Source: Pleurodeles waltl (Eukaryota > Chordata > Amphibia > Caudata > Salamandridae). From it: a DNA stretch of 64,000 bases. Shown piece by piece: positions 37,226 through 49,861 of this stretch; positions within the stretch are counted from its first letter, which is position 1; each line of letters begins with the position of its first letter. The notes below the pieces were generated by a model. It was not told the DNA's origin and did no database searches. It worked only from the letters and a program-made list of their open reading frames with translations. The stretch spans positions 1,349,188,323 to 1,349,252,322 of the forward strand of contig NC_090444.1 in NCBI RefSeq assembly GCF_031143425.1, in the 5' to 3' direction. A program made the position numbers and the translations under genes.

Positions 37226-39769
37226 GAAGCGTGAATGCATCCCCCACCCCCCTTCGGAGTGCTTATAGGACATGCAGTAGATTTTGAAAGGGGCTTGTCT
37301 GGCTGTAGCACCTAATATTTCTGTCGAGGTATTTCAAGCTTTTTCCTTGAAAGCATTAGCAAAGATGTGAGAATTTAAAGACCAAACGTACCTTTTAGAG
37401 GACACAGTTAAACGTCAATAGGGTGGAACGTGATCAAGAGCCACGGTTTTCAGCCCAGCTATGACTGACGTTTCAGGATTCTGAGAGGCTTGAAGCAGGA
37501 GATGTGGGATATCATTATGTAAACTGGCATTTGCAATAGGAGGTAGGCATCACTCCTTAACAAAGCTCAACACAACTGTGCTGTCTAATCTGCCAGGAGG
37601 ATTTGTCAATCAGCTGATGACAGTGCTCTGTTCTGCCGTAGAGGTGAGAATATATTTGACTGCAGGCATGTTCCTAAAAATGCATAATTGCCTCCTTTGA
37701 CACCCTGAACCCAAATACCAATTTAGAATTACAGAGCAGAAAGCTGAAGTGCCCAGAATTTGACCAGCTTTTCTGATCAAGGCACATGGGGGTTCGACAA
37801 CAGGATGTGATGAGTGACCCAAGGAACTACAATCCTCTGAGTAGGATGTCCAATTGGCCACCTTCGCAAGGAAAGCACCAAAGAGCCATCTTCAGCCAGT
37901 AAATGCTATTGCCATCCAACAAAGCTCAAACAAACATCGAGATGAGTTCCTCTTTGGTGTTGAGGATCACACTGTATGTCTCAGACAGTAACTGAAAATC
38001 CTACATGCTTTTCTGAGAACCCTGTGGTGAGTATGCAACGATATAAAAGAGGGAATATGAAGAGGCTACACCTCTTTGGCATTACAAGGACCAGCTGTTC
38101 TGGCATGCAATGAAGTACTACAAATTAAAACAGGAAATCCTAGGTTTGGTAGACTTTCTGAAATACAGCCAAACCAAACAAGAAAGACCAAGTAGCACCA
38201 GAGAGATTTATTGGTCCCCACAGACTGAGGATTTTAGTCACTTTCGTCACTGTCTTGTAAACTATTAGAACCTTATCAGCATGTCCACTCAAGAAACAAA
38301 GGCAACCAAAGGGAAGAGAAGATGTAAAAACCCTGGCAATTTGAGCTGGTATCTGTGTGTGCCATGTAAGGGAAGTTTAGATTCTGATATGGTAAACTCA
38401 GGCTTCCATCCTCCGAGGACAATGAATTGAGTATAATGTGAAAATGGGTAATGATTGTTGCACTCATTATGTTCTAAGTGAAGGATAAAGGCACTACATA
38501 AGCAACACGTTTTTATTATTATAAAAGAATGTGTCTTTTCTTCCACCATAAACTGACATAATTTTGTTTACAGCTGGTATTTTATTAGGTCAAGTGAAAG
38601 CACAAACATGCATCCCTCAACCTCCTACAGCAACATTTCGATCTTTTCGCAGATTAAATGACACAGTTAACCAGTAAAAGTTGTCGACATTCACCTACAG
38701 ACACACAAAAAAATCCAAAAGCACAATTTTCCTGGTTCTTCTTAGAGAGTGTGTAAAATTGGGAGTAGTGGGTTACAAAGCAGCCAATGGCGCCACGTTG
38801 ATAGTGTACGGAATACCATGAAATAATTATTTTAAGAACCACTATGGTATAGAGCAGAGGGTGCAACAAGTGAAGTCACTGGTCAGGATAATAAAGGTGA
38901 TACTTTTCTCTCTTTTCTAAACCTTCAGATGAAGAAGATGATGTTCCCTCTCTAAAATGGCCGGAAGTTTCAATCTACTGGCTTCCACCCTCCACTTGGA
39001 CCCACACTGTGGTCATCAGCGCCATAACAACAATAGGTAGCCATAAATCTAGGTTTACTTTGTGTGCTACAAACTAGGTAACTTATGTTGGTGCCTTGCA
39101 GAAAAGTAAAAACAAGTTGTATAAAGTAAAAACAAATGTAAACTCTGAGAAAATAAGAACTTCTGCAGAACGTTTGTGAATGGGAGACTTTTATAAACAG
39201 ACATGATAATGATGCCCGATGACTCACCAACAACACATATACATTAATTTGAATGATTCAAAAGAAGAAATATATGATGCATTAAAAAAACTGTCTCTGG
39301 ACTCCATCTGTTTCTGTATTAGATCTGGCATTAGCCATAACCTTTTATTTTTGGTATTTTTTAAATATGAAAACAGACTTATCCAGAGGGGCTTCCAGCC
39401 AGTCCTCACCATTTATTGGTCTGTTCAACTTTCATTTGGACTTTGCTTCCACCCACTGAGGCTTGCAACATGGCCAGTGGTCAGCCCACTTGTGCCATTG
39501 CCTTCTTTCTTTGTGAGTGATGGCATTCTACCCAACAGAATAGTGTCTGAGTGCAATGGACTTGTCGGCATGTGTGGCTTTTAAAAAAAACATTTATATT
39601 CTCTTTTTTTTTTTTATTTAACTTATTTCAAGCTTTATGAAGAGTTGGCAGCTCCCCAGAGACGGCCAACAGACAGGCTCTAGTTGACGCTAGCAGTGTG
39701 CCATATGCAGTGCGTGATGCATGTGGTGGTCATGCTTTAAAATAGTATTTTTATTCATTACAAAATGGC
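37226..39769. other. Unassigned intronic DNA
   Basis: No gene or element recognised. Open frames up to 121 codons (39219-39584) have no family resemblance. Confidence 0.35.
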
Positions 39770-40450
39770 CGCCTGTAATGCTATTTGTATTTAGCCATCG
39801 GCTCCATCTTGACCACTGACTCCTTTTTGTGCTCAGCTTAGCTTCAGATGCTGTCACATCGGTGGTGCAGGTATTTTTCCACAAAACTTGTTCTCTACAC
39901 TGAATGTGTTTTCGCTTCTTCTCACCAGCACCAGGTTGAACAGTGCAGGAACATAACATGGGGATGTGGATGTAGACATGATAAGAGAGCCTCAGCCTGG
40001 GAATAGTTTCAATGTTTTTCACTACGGAAAAGTACTGCTTCTCTGCCTCTAGAATGTGCATCCAGGCAGGGCCAGTTCCTTTGCATGTTTTCAAAGCAGA
40101 CCGAGTACAGCCAGCGCTTGAATTTTATAACATACGTGAAGGGAAGGGGAGGAACCTTCCTCTAGGGTTTGTTTAAGGTATATAAGGTGAGGGAAGATTG
40201 GCGCTGTGGCATAAGAACTCATTTTGAGGGTGGACGCACTGCCCAGAACAAAATCCCATTGGGGAAGGTTGCTCCTGTCTCAGTTGTCCAGGGTTCCACA
40301 GCTTGATGTTGGCACCAGGATGATGTTGTTGGATTCAATCCCCATGGTGGTGCATTTTTATTCTTAATTATCTAGCTTCGCTGTGCACACATATTATATA
40401 TTTTCACTGCATACATATCCGTTGTTGATGCATTGTTTAACTGCTTAGTA
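39770..40450 (+). mobile_element. LTR-like repeat, copy A
   Basis: This stretch matches 40960-41650 along its length with many changes. Shared landmarks are 'tgaccactgactcc', 'cataacatggggatg', 'gtttaaggtatataagg' (a TATA-like box at about 40179) and 'gaactcatt' about 35 bp later. This order resembles U3-R-U5 of a retroviral LTR. Terminal TG..CA and target duplications were not resolved. Confidence 0.45.
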
Positions 40451-40959
40451 TTTTAGCATTTACATGTGTTTTACTAAATTCAAATGAAATGCTCATGTTC
40501 ATATTTTGTGAACTTTATTTTGATATCTGGGAAGTTCCTTAATAAATTCACTAGGAGTGCTGCATTCCTTGGCATTGTTTTCCTCTTTGTTTGAAGCAAA
40601 GCAGAACACCGCCCTTGTATGTGCACATGTGCACACAACCAAGCACACGCTCATAAAACCAGTCATCTTTAAATGGCCTTTCAACCCATTCTAAAATGGC
40701 CATCCTTGCGTGCGGATGGAAGGGCGGCCCATGTTAGAATGTTTTTGCTAAATTCTTTTTACAAAAGCGTTTGAAAGACGTTGGGGTGTGCATGTGCACG
40801 TCTGGGTAGCCATCTTTTAATAATGATTTTATAAAAGGTTATTACAAAACATTAAAAGATATCAGTTTGTACGTGTGAATGTGTATGTGCGCACAAAGTC
40901 CTGTTTCGTAATTAAAAAAAAAAAAAATGTTTTATAAAGACATTAAAAGAGTCGGTCTT

Positions 40960-41650
40960 GGTGTAATGATATTTGTGTTTTGACCACTGACTCCATGTTG
41001 CACTATGTTGCACTTAGCTTGTTCACCGGCACGCTAGGTTACCAGTTGTAGACTCCATTTTGTATTTAGTTTAGCCTTAGCTTCAATGCCACACTAAAAT
41101 CTGAAAGTATTTATCCATGCCCATGTTATGCAATGTGTTTTTTGCTCATGTTTTTATTCAACTTGTTTGCATGTTCTTTCTCATCAAGAGCTAAGGCATA
41201 ACATGGGGGAGTTAGGCTGATAAGAATGTGCTTGGATGGTGTTTATGGTATGGCAGGGAATGGTTTGGTTTTGGGAGAGGCACCTTGGGGTTTTGTCCAG
41301 TTCCAATGTGTTCCTTTCAAAACTGACCTGAGGTAGCCAGCATTGTTGAACAACAAATTGCAGAGCGAGGGGGGGGGGTTCCAGAAATCTCCCCTCTTGC
41401 TTGTTTAAGGTATAAAAGAGACCCAGGATTGACGGTAGGAGATTCAGAGAACTCATTCAGGGTCAGAACACTGACATCTGTCTTCCCGTGAGGGTAGATC
41501 TCTCTTTCTCTTCACAGTCGATCTGGGGGGGTCTACGACTTGAAGCTACTGCGAGAAAGATGAAGGAGCAACTGTGCCCCATGGTGATGAATTTTGACTA
41601 ATTATTTGCTTTGCATTGTGTATGAGTATACATAGCTATATAGGTATTCG
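40960..41650 (+). mobile_element. LTR-like repeat, copy B
   Basis: Related to copy A and in the same orientation. It has a better TATA box (tataaaag, 41411-41418), then 'agaactcattcaggg' and a T-rich end. The 0.5 kb between the copies contains no recognisable gag or pol, so the pair may be a collapsed provirus or two separate solo LTRs. Confidence 0.45.
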
Positions 41651-43586
41651 TATCTTTGCATATATATTTGCTGTTTATAGACTGAAGATTCTTTGTACAT
41701 GTTTTCATTTCATAATTGCGTGCATTTTAAACGTGCACTTTGGGTTGTACTGACCTTCCTTTACGATCCTTGCAGAGTGATTTAATAGATGTATGCTCTA
41801 GAATAAAATGGTGCATTCCATTTTCAGTGTGTGTGTATTTCAGCAGTAAAGCAAAACATTTGGCCAAAGCCATTAAGGTGGCAGCCAACACTAGACCTAA
41901 TGACCTTGCCAATGCTTGTTCCGATGTAGCAACAAAATAAGGAAATTAACTAAACAAGCAAGCCATATAAACTAAAAAAAAACATTTAAGCAAGTAAAAT
42001 AGGAAAGACAGTCTTGCACTGCTAGCCCTGAAGCCTAATTATGTTCTATAACCAAGATGATTCGTGGGCAGCTGTTAGATAAGTAAGATAGCACAACAAA
42101 TTAATTGTTGCTACCATCCTTACTCTGAACTTGGATGAAACTGAAGACAGAAAAAAAGACAAGACACTTGCTATGACCACTGGGTGAAAAACTACTTTTG
42201 CCACGATCCTACAGATTTTTTAGATTCTCCTAGATAACTGATTTCAAGACTTGAAGGGCTGTCCCAGGTGATTTTACAATGATGGATTCTGCAATGAACC
42301 GATTTGCAGCTTATTCACAAATGGCATTCAATGGATCAAAATTTTGAATGACTTATCCTTTGTTGTGGTTAAAATAACTAAACTTCCAGAAGGGGGTTTA
42401 CCAATACAGTGATCTACATGGCATTTTGAATTTATCATATCATGAACCTTTAGAGAATTGTTCTCTGGATCAAAGGGTGGTGGTTGTGAGGACCTATAAG
42501 CAAATTAAATAGACTAAATTTCATGTAATGAAGATTTCTGCATGAAAGTAAATCAACCACGAAAGAGAGAACACTCAAGCATATAACTGAGTGATAGTAA
42601 GCATTTTCCTAAACTCCGCTCTGGAATTAGTTGACACTTAAAAAATGCTGAAAAAGCTAAACTGCAAAGCCTCAAGGCCTTATAAGTGAACTGCATGCCA
42701 TACAAGTTCTGTGCCAGGGGTAGAGGGAATATGCAAGTCACACATAACATATGGTAGTAACAAAGATTTTTTGTGCTCAACATGTACTAATGCAAATGTT
42801 TAGCTCATCATGGCATGGGGGTTAGGGACCACACTGTTCCTAAAAGGAATATATATTTGCTGCTGTGAAGAAGCTGAAAAAGTCCTTACTTAAATCCAAC
42901 TGGCAAAAAAGAGGTCTTAGTCATCTGAATCGATTGTGGATAAAGATCAGTAATAAGTTATAGGCAATAATATGATCACACAGGTTTAGCTCAGTTTTAA
43001 TGAACTAAAGGCCAATAGGAATATGTGAATACTAAGGTTTTTCAGAATGCAATTTTGCTAAAATTCTCGAACAGTGGGTAATAAGTACCAGAGGCTTGTG
43101 CCTTACACCAGGAAGCATTGTCCACAGTGTGAACGAACTGTTAGCATATTTGGTGAAGCCAATCTCAGGTGCTTGGGAAACTAATAAATGAAGTAACCCG
43201 AGACGAAGCTATGAAGCGATTTGTAGGCTACACAAAAGATCCTGAATTGTTACAGAAGCCAGTGAAGAGCCTTTAGTGCAGCTGTTTTAGGCATGTTTTG
43301 TGTTTTTTTGCCCAAATAATAAATTGTGCAGTGCAATTTTGACCCGTCGTTGGTTGCCTAGGTTCTTCTCAAGTAGAACAATGTATAGGATATTATACGA
43401 CATCAAGAGGGAAGACATGACTGCAAGTGCCAATGCATTGTTTGGAACAGAAATTGAATAGGAGATATGTCTCCTAAATTAAATATATGGGGAAGACATT
43501 TTAATGCCAGTGCACAATCGGAGCCTACTTGAAGCATCTATGGTGAATGTCTGGTTAGACTATGCCGATTCCCTATGTTTATGAAG
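41651..43586. other. Unassigned intronic DNA
   Basis: No gene recognised. Short phrases at 41870-41930 resemble those at 33400-33470. Confidence 0.35.
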
Positions 43587-43601
43587 ATACAGTGTCAAGT
43601 T

Positions 43602-43910
43602 AACTTCTACTGAATTGGTGGCAGGTTAAGACTTAAAAATGCACCTGTCCCTAACTACCATGAAAATATGAAAATCTATACGTTGTATTATAGCCTAATA
43701 GCTATGGCTAATGCGTGTGTACACATCACAGCACCTGCCACCAAAAGGGCAATCCCAACGGGATTAAATACAAAAGATATAAAGATAGTGCACCACTGCG
43801 CAAAGTCAATAAAGTCCAGTAACACAACGTTGTCTTGTAACCATCTTAATTTTTTTATTATTGCTTTTTCTTGCATCAACGAACAGTGGTGCACTATCTT
43901 TATATCTTTT
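43602..43910. mobile_element. 309-bp insertion with 15-bp target duplication and internal 27-bp inverted repeat
   Basis: The 15-mer atacagtgtcaagtt occurs at 43587-43601 and again at 43911-43925. The enclosed 309 bp has a perfect 27-bp inverted repeat: 43772-43798 with 43884-43910. The right arm ends exactly at the second duplication. A duplication this long points to retroposition by a LINE machinery. The fold-back could come from twin priming or be a feature of an unknown SINE. No polyA tail is clear. Confidence 0.65.
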
Positions 43911-43925
43911 ATACAGTGTCAAGTT

Positions 43926-44821
43926 GTTGATGCAATTGGAATAGTGGAGCCTGGAAGACCTTCCAATGAGTGCTCATCCCATTTAAAAGCCTCTGGATTC
44001 TTTTCCACCGCCTTCATGGTTCGGATCCTGCATAATTTGTATACATAGTGTTGTAACCTCCAGCCAAGGCAAAACAAACAAGAAAAGCTCCCATCTGACC
44101 TTTATTTCTTCTATATTACATTTTCGGTAGCCTTGTATATGGTCCAAAAAAAAAAGAAAAAGCTTTTTTTTTTTTTACTTTGTTAAAAACATATTTTATT
44201 ATTACAATTCTATGTGTTGTTTTATATTCTAAAACAATACTGATTTGGATAACTCAGTATTACAAATGATTTGTTGATGAAATACAAATGTTTGGAAATA
44301 CATTTTGAAACTGCTAATAATTATAAAAGAATTCAGTAATAATAAAAAAGACAGGGGAGACCTATTTAAAAACAGTATTTCAGAATCTCATACAGATGGT
44401 GTGAGCCTAGTTCTCTTGGGCATGAGTGACTCAAGAACAACTGGCTAATCTGTGTAACAAGTACAGGCATTGGCTTCAAACAAAGAAACCAGACACAACA
44501 ACAAGTTCAATGAATTGCCAAGTACATTAAATTTTGGCTTGGACTAAATGAATGAGTGGTGAAGTTGAACAGTGAGCACTTACTATTTCTAGAGCTAGAG
44601 AGTGAGGGGGGGATGTAAAAGAAGATGAGAAAGAGAGAGATTGTTTTGTTAACTTCAGGTAAAACAGGGGCCAGAGGTCACAAAGCTCTGTAACCACATC
44701 AAATTCACACAAACCGTCTCTTTGGTGCCATCAAACTCTGCAATTTTGCCAGCATGCAGGATCTCAGGAGATTTTCAGGAGGCTACACAGATAAAGGCTT
44801 GAGTGCATGGGCCAGTAACTA
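43926..44821. other. Unassigned intronic DNA
   Basis: Contains a poly-T run (about 44164-44177) that may mark the tail of a minus-strand retroposon. No coding homology. Confidence 0.35.
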
Positions 44822-46469
44822 TGTCCCGTAGTGGAAATGGCCCTTTTTGCAGGGTTATCCCCAAATTATTGCCTCCGACCTCCTGTTTTTGACTGTGTGG
44901 TGAGTTTCGGTTTTGCTGGCTTTAGTACTCTGGGCACTTTACCACTGCTGACCAGTGCTAAAGTGCAAGCGCTCTCTGTCTAAACTGTATTGGGGATTGG
45001 TTTATCCATCTTTTAATTTCTTTTTATATAGAGAAATACAAATACATATCATATACGTCAACCACAGTTTGAAAGTTAGGGTTGCAACACCCATGACATA
45101 ACATTTGTTTTGACCACTTCAACTGACTGTAAATGTTGCACCGGTTGACGGTTAGGATGTACAGTTAGGGTTGTAGTGGTGGTGGTGGTATATTAGGACT
45201 ATGAGATATCAAATGTCACTGACCTGCGGGATGGTTATCAGCATGGGAGACATAATATATCAATACATCTTCAACCAACTCAAACCTGCATGGTCACCAC
45301 ATGCGCAGCATCTGTATCGAATCTTTGCTCTTGTTCCCAAAGCTCCAGCAACATCCCATCCCAGCTAGAGGCCAAGGGAATTTTACGTCATTCCAAGCTA
45401 TCTTTCCTCCGCAGCGCCACCCCCTCTGCCTCCGCACATACCAGAAACAATCTCTTCCAAGCTTCTATCGAATGGGGCTCTGCGGACATTCATCTCCTGG
45501 TGGTGAGCCGGTTAGCCGTCAGAAGACCCATATCTAGGAATCTCGTGGAAGCCTTACGCTTTTTTAGCTCTGGAGAAAAGGCCCAAGATACATGCTGCCC
45601 TTGTGATGAGCTGCGGACGTGCAGTGCAGATCGATAGTCGTACCCACACTTCACGCCAATAAAAGCATGAGGGACAGGACCACAACATGTGCAACAGGTC
45701 TGCCGCCACAAAAGCGCAGCAGGGGCAGGCTGCTTCCGTGTATTGAAAGTACTGATTAATCTATACCAGCAAAGATAGGCCCTGTGGAATATATAGAATT
45801 GGATCATATGGAATCATGCATTGTGCAGAATGTTGACGTGGCTTTTCAGGGCAGCTTCCCATTCATTATCTGCAAGGGGCCTCGACAGGTCTCCCTCTCA
45901 ACTAACCCGCAGTGTGACACAGGAGTGTACTGTGTGTGTCCAGAGCACGTCTGTGACCCAAGGTACTAAATGGCTATCCTGCTCCATAACGTGCAGGTAT
46001 TGCATCAAGAGGTGCACTGGCAGTTCAGTGGAAATGTCCCCCCCAATGCTGAGACAGCAACGCTATCATGGAGTTTTACAGTAAAACCTGCCCTGGTGAC
46101 AAGCCTGTCTCCTCTGCTAGTGTATCAAATGGGGTTAGCGCGCCCTTAGTGTACAGGTGTCCAAGTGTATGCAGCCCAACAGCGTGCCAGGGTTCCAGCT
46201 CCATTGAAGTCGCGCACCATGCGGCTTACCCAGTAGGACCAGAGCTGGCGCATAAGGAGTGACCACATGTATGAGGCACAGGCCCCTGCGCCAACAGTGA
46301 TGCGCCACATCTACCAGGGGCAAGGTTGGTGCCCTAGTTCGGGCGTCCGGGTGAAACACATGTGACACCTCAGATAGGGACCAAGGCTATGCCAGCACTG
46401 CTGTGTCCAACAGCTGGTGTCCAGAAATCCACCTGGCAACCTATTGCAGCTGGGAGGCCAGATAGTACT

Positions 46470-49400
46470 TATAGGAAGCTGGCTCTGTATATATTATAAC
46501 AAAATGAGATATAGGGGGTCATCCGCCAGGGCCAACGACCACGGGAGCACCGCCAACAGGCTGGCGGTGCTCCCTTTGGCATTCTGACCGCGGCGGTACA
46601 GCCGCGGTCAGAAACGGAAAACCAGCGGTGTACCGGCGGTTTTCCGCTGCCCTGGGGAATCCTCCATGGCGGCGCAGCTTGCTGCGCCGCCATGGGGATT
46701 CCGACCCCCATAACGCCATCCTGTTCCCGGCGGTTTTGGCCGCCAGGCACAGGATGGCGGTATGGGGTGTCGTGGGGCCCCTGGGGGCCCATGCCAATGG
46801 CATGGGCACTGCAGGGGCCCCTGTAATAGGGCCCCACAAAGATTTTCAGTGTCTGCCATGCAGACACTGAAAATCGCGACGGGTGCAACTGCACCCGTCG
46901 CACCCCTTCCACTCCGCCGGCTCCATTCAGAACCGGCATCCTCATGGAAAGGGGTTTCCCGCTGGGCTGGCGGGCGGCCTTCTGGCGGTCGCCCGCCAGC
47001 CCAGCGGGAAACTCAGAATTACCGCGGCGGTCTTTTGACCTCGCAGCGGTATTCTGCCGGCGGGACTTTGGCGGGCGGCCTCCACCGCCCGCCAAAGTCA
47101 GAATGACCCCCATAGTGTGCACAGAGTCCAGTGGTTCCCCAGAAGCTTGACAGAGGCTGACATAGATAATACTAATGCTCTAATTATGCTAGTGTGGTCG
47201 AGCAGTTAGGCTTATCAGAGGGTAGTGTTAGCATTTGTTGTACACACACAAGCAATAGAAGAAACACACACTCAATGACTTAGCTCCAGACCGATAGGAT
47301 TTTATGTAGAAAAATATTTTTTGTTAATTTATTTCTAGAACCACAAGGTTCAGTTTGCAGGTAAGTAAATAACATAAAAAGTACTTTGTATATATACATG
47401 ATCAGGACTTTGAATAGAATCAACAAGGTTTACAGTTTTTCTTAAAATGGAAAAAAGCTATTTTAAAAGTGGACACAGTGCATTTTTCAACAGTTCCTGG
47501 GGGAAGAAAAGGTAGTACAGTTTTGTAGGTAAGTATACAACTTATAGTTCTTAAATCCTGGGGTGTAGGTAGACCGTTGTTGGGAGTTCAAGTTAACCCC
47601 AAACACCCACCACCAGCAACACGGTGCCGGTCGGCTGCAGAGGTCAAAGAGGCACCAAATTATCGTGGGCTCCTATGGAGACAGGGGGCACTCAGAACTT
47701 GGTCTGCTGGCTGTAAGTACCCGTGGTTTCGGAGGGCAGACCGGGGGGTTCAAGAGAGCACTGGAGGGGCCCCAAGTAGGCACCAAACATGCACCCTCAG
47801 CGGCACCAGGGCGGCCGGGTGCACGGTGCAAACAGTGTGGCGGGTCTTCAATGTAACTCTATGAGGGGACCCCGGGAGGGGCACTCTGAGGCTGCAGACG
47901 AGATCCAGGGGGGCTTCCCGGGCAAACCACCAGCTGAGCAGGGAGGAGGGCCACCTGCTGGTCGATGCTGCACTGGGGGTCAGTTTCTCCAGGGCCTGGG
48001 GGCTGCAGGTGCAGTGGTTCTTCAGGCGTCGTGTATCTTCATCCGGAGCTTGCGGTCAGAGGGGTCCTCGGGATTCCATCTGCAGGTATCATAGTGGAGG
48101 GTCAACCCAGGGTGGGCTCTTGATCACAATCGCCTGGGGACCCTTTCTTGCTGGGTAGACCACATGGACACGAGCCGTGGGCGTCGGGTGCACAGGAGTC
48201 AGGACTCATGCATCTGGAGTGAAGGGGGTTGGGGGGAGTTTTTGGTTGTAGGTTTCTTCAGACAGAGCCACTGTCCTTGGGCGTTCTTGGTCCTTTTGGG
48301 TGCAGGGCAGTCCTCTGGAGTTGGCAGAGGTTGCTGGGCCTGCTGGACGCATCGCTGGTCTTTTTGCAGGTTCTCTGAAGCAGGAGACAGGCCAGTAGGG
48401 CTGGGGCCAAAGCAGTTGTCTTCCTTCTTCTCTCCTGGGGGTTTCAGCTTAGCAATCCGTCTTTTTCTTGTAGGTCGCCAGGAATCTGGTAAGCTGGGTT
48501 CAGGGAGACCCTTAAATCCTAACTTTAGGGGCATTTTAGGGGTCAGAGGGCAGTAGCCAATGGCTACTGTTTCTGAGGGTGGCCACACCCTTCTGGTGCC
48601 CACTCCCTTTGGGGAGGGGGGGCACATTCCTATCGCTATTGGTCCCTGTCCTCCAAATCAAAATGGAGGATTCTGCAGGGAGGGGTCCCCTCAGCTCTGT
48701 ACACCTTAGGGGTGGTCCTGGCTGGGGTGGTCACTCCTCCCCGTGTTCCCTAATTTTCCTGCTGGACTTGCCGCTAAAAGTGGGGCTTTGTCGGGGGGGT
48801 ATCTCCACTAGCTGGAGTACCCTGGGGCAATGTAACTTGAGGCCTGAGCCTTTGAGACTCACTGCCAGGTGTTACAGTTCCTGCAGGGGGAGGTGTGAAG
48901 CACCTGGCCACCCAGGACAGGCTTTGTTTCTGACCACAGAGTGCACAAAGGCACTCACCCCATGTGGCCAGACACTAGTCTGAAAGTGGCAGGCTGCCAC
49001 AGACCAATCAGTTCTAAACTAGCAGTTGGGCTAATATACAGGGGCCATCTCTAAGATGCCCTCTGTGTGCATTTTTCAACAAATCCCACACTGGCATCAG
49101 TGTGGGTTTATTGTGCTGAGAAGTTTGATACCGCACATCCCAGTATTCAGCGAAGCCATTATGGTGCTGTGGAGTTCGAAGTGACAAACTCCCACACCAT
49201 ATACTCAATATGGCTACACTGCACATACAATGTCTAAGAATGGACTTAGACACTGTAGGGGCACATTGCTCACGCAGCTATGCCCTCACCTGTGGTATAG
49301 TGCACCCTGCCTTAGGGCTGTAAGGCTTACTAGAGGGGTGACTTACCTATGCCACAGGCAATGGTTTGTGGGCATAGCACCCTGAGAGGGGTGCTATGTT

Positions 49401-49731
49401 GACTGTCTTTTTCTCCCCACCAGCACACACAAGCTGCAAGGCAGTGTGTATGTGCTGAGTGAAGGGTCCCTTAGGATGGCATAATACATGCTGCAGCCCT
49501 TAGAGACCTTTCCTGGCCACAGGGCCCTTGGTACCATGGGTAACTTTTATAAGGGACTTAACTATGTGCCAGGGCTGTGCCAATTGTAGATACAAAGGTA
49601 CAGTTTTAGGGAAAGTACACTGGTGCTGGGGCCTGGTTAGCAGGGTCCCAGTACACTTTCAATCAAAGCTGGCATCAACACTAGGCAAAAAGTGTGGGGG
49701 GTAACTATGCCAACAGTGGCATTTTCCTACA
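46470..49731. mobile_element. Second LTR, inserted in the L1, with exact 5-bp TSD
   Basis: Ends are TATAGGAA (46470, probably once TGTAGGAA) and TTCCTACA (ending 49731), an inverted pair of LTR type. GTACT flanks both sides (46465-46469 and 49732-49736). L1 coding text stops at one flank and resumes at the other. Without the further insert at 46514-47111 the LTR is about 2.66 kb. It matches a newt LTR that I remember starting 'tgtaggaagttggctctg' (unverified). No internal coding region, so solo LTR. Open frames at 47577-48983 show no family match. Confidence 0.8.
46514..47111. mobile_element. Hairpin-chain TIR element, 598 bp, GC-rich
   Basis: Ends GGGGGTCAT and ATGACCCCC are inverted. ATA flanks both sides (46511-46513 and 47112-47114), a likely 3-bp target duplication as in PIF/Harbinger elements. 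The inside is an almost continuous chain of perfect hairpins: 46543-46555/46562-46574 (13 bp), 46582-46594/46601-46613 (13), 46674-46688/46691-46705 (15), 46841-46855/46861-46875 (15), 46876-46887/46890-46901 (12), 46954-46975/46991-47012 (22) and 47064-47078/47085-47099 (15). The 217-codon and shorter frames here are by-products of GC richness; no transposase. Confidence 0.85.
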
Positions 49732-49861
49732 GTACTGCTCCATGTTTGGCACTGCCAGGCCACCCCTTTCCAGTGGCAAGTACAACTTTGTCAGTGCCAC
49801 TCTACAACGTCTATTGCTCCAAATAAATTCCCTAATTCTGGAGTCCAGTTCTATGAAACAT

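Noticed and set aside
43668..44048. 126-codon frame as a host gene
   Set aside because: It spans the fold-back insertion and its flank, so it is a chance fusion.
46469..47122. 217-codon minus-strand frame and several overlapping frames as a gene
   Set aside because: They coincide with the GC-rich hairpin-chain element; stop codons are rare there because of base composition.
48164..48983. Two 130-codon plus-strand frames as genes
   Set aside because: They lie within the solo LTR 46470-49731 and overlap a 142-codon frame on the other strand; no family match.
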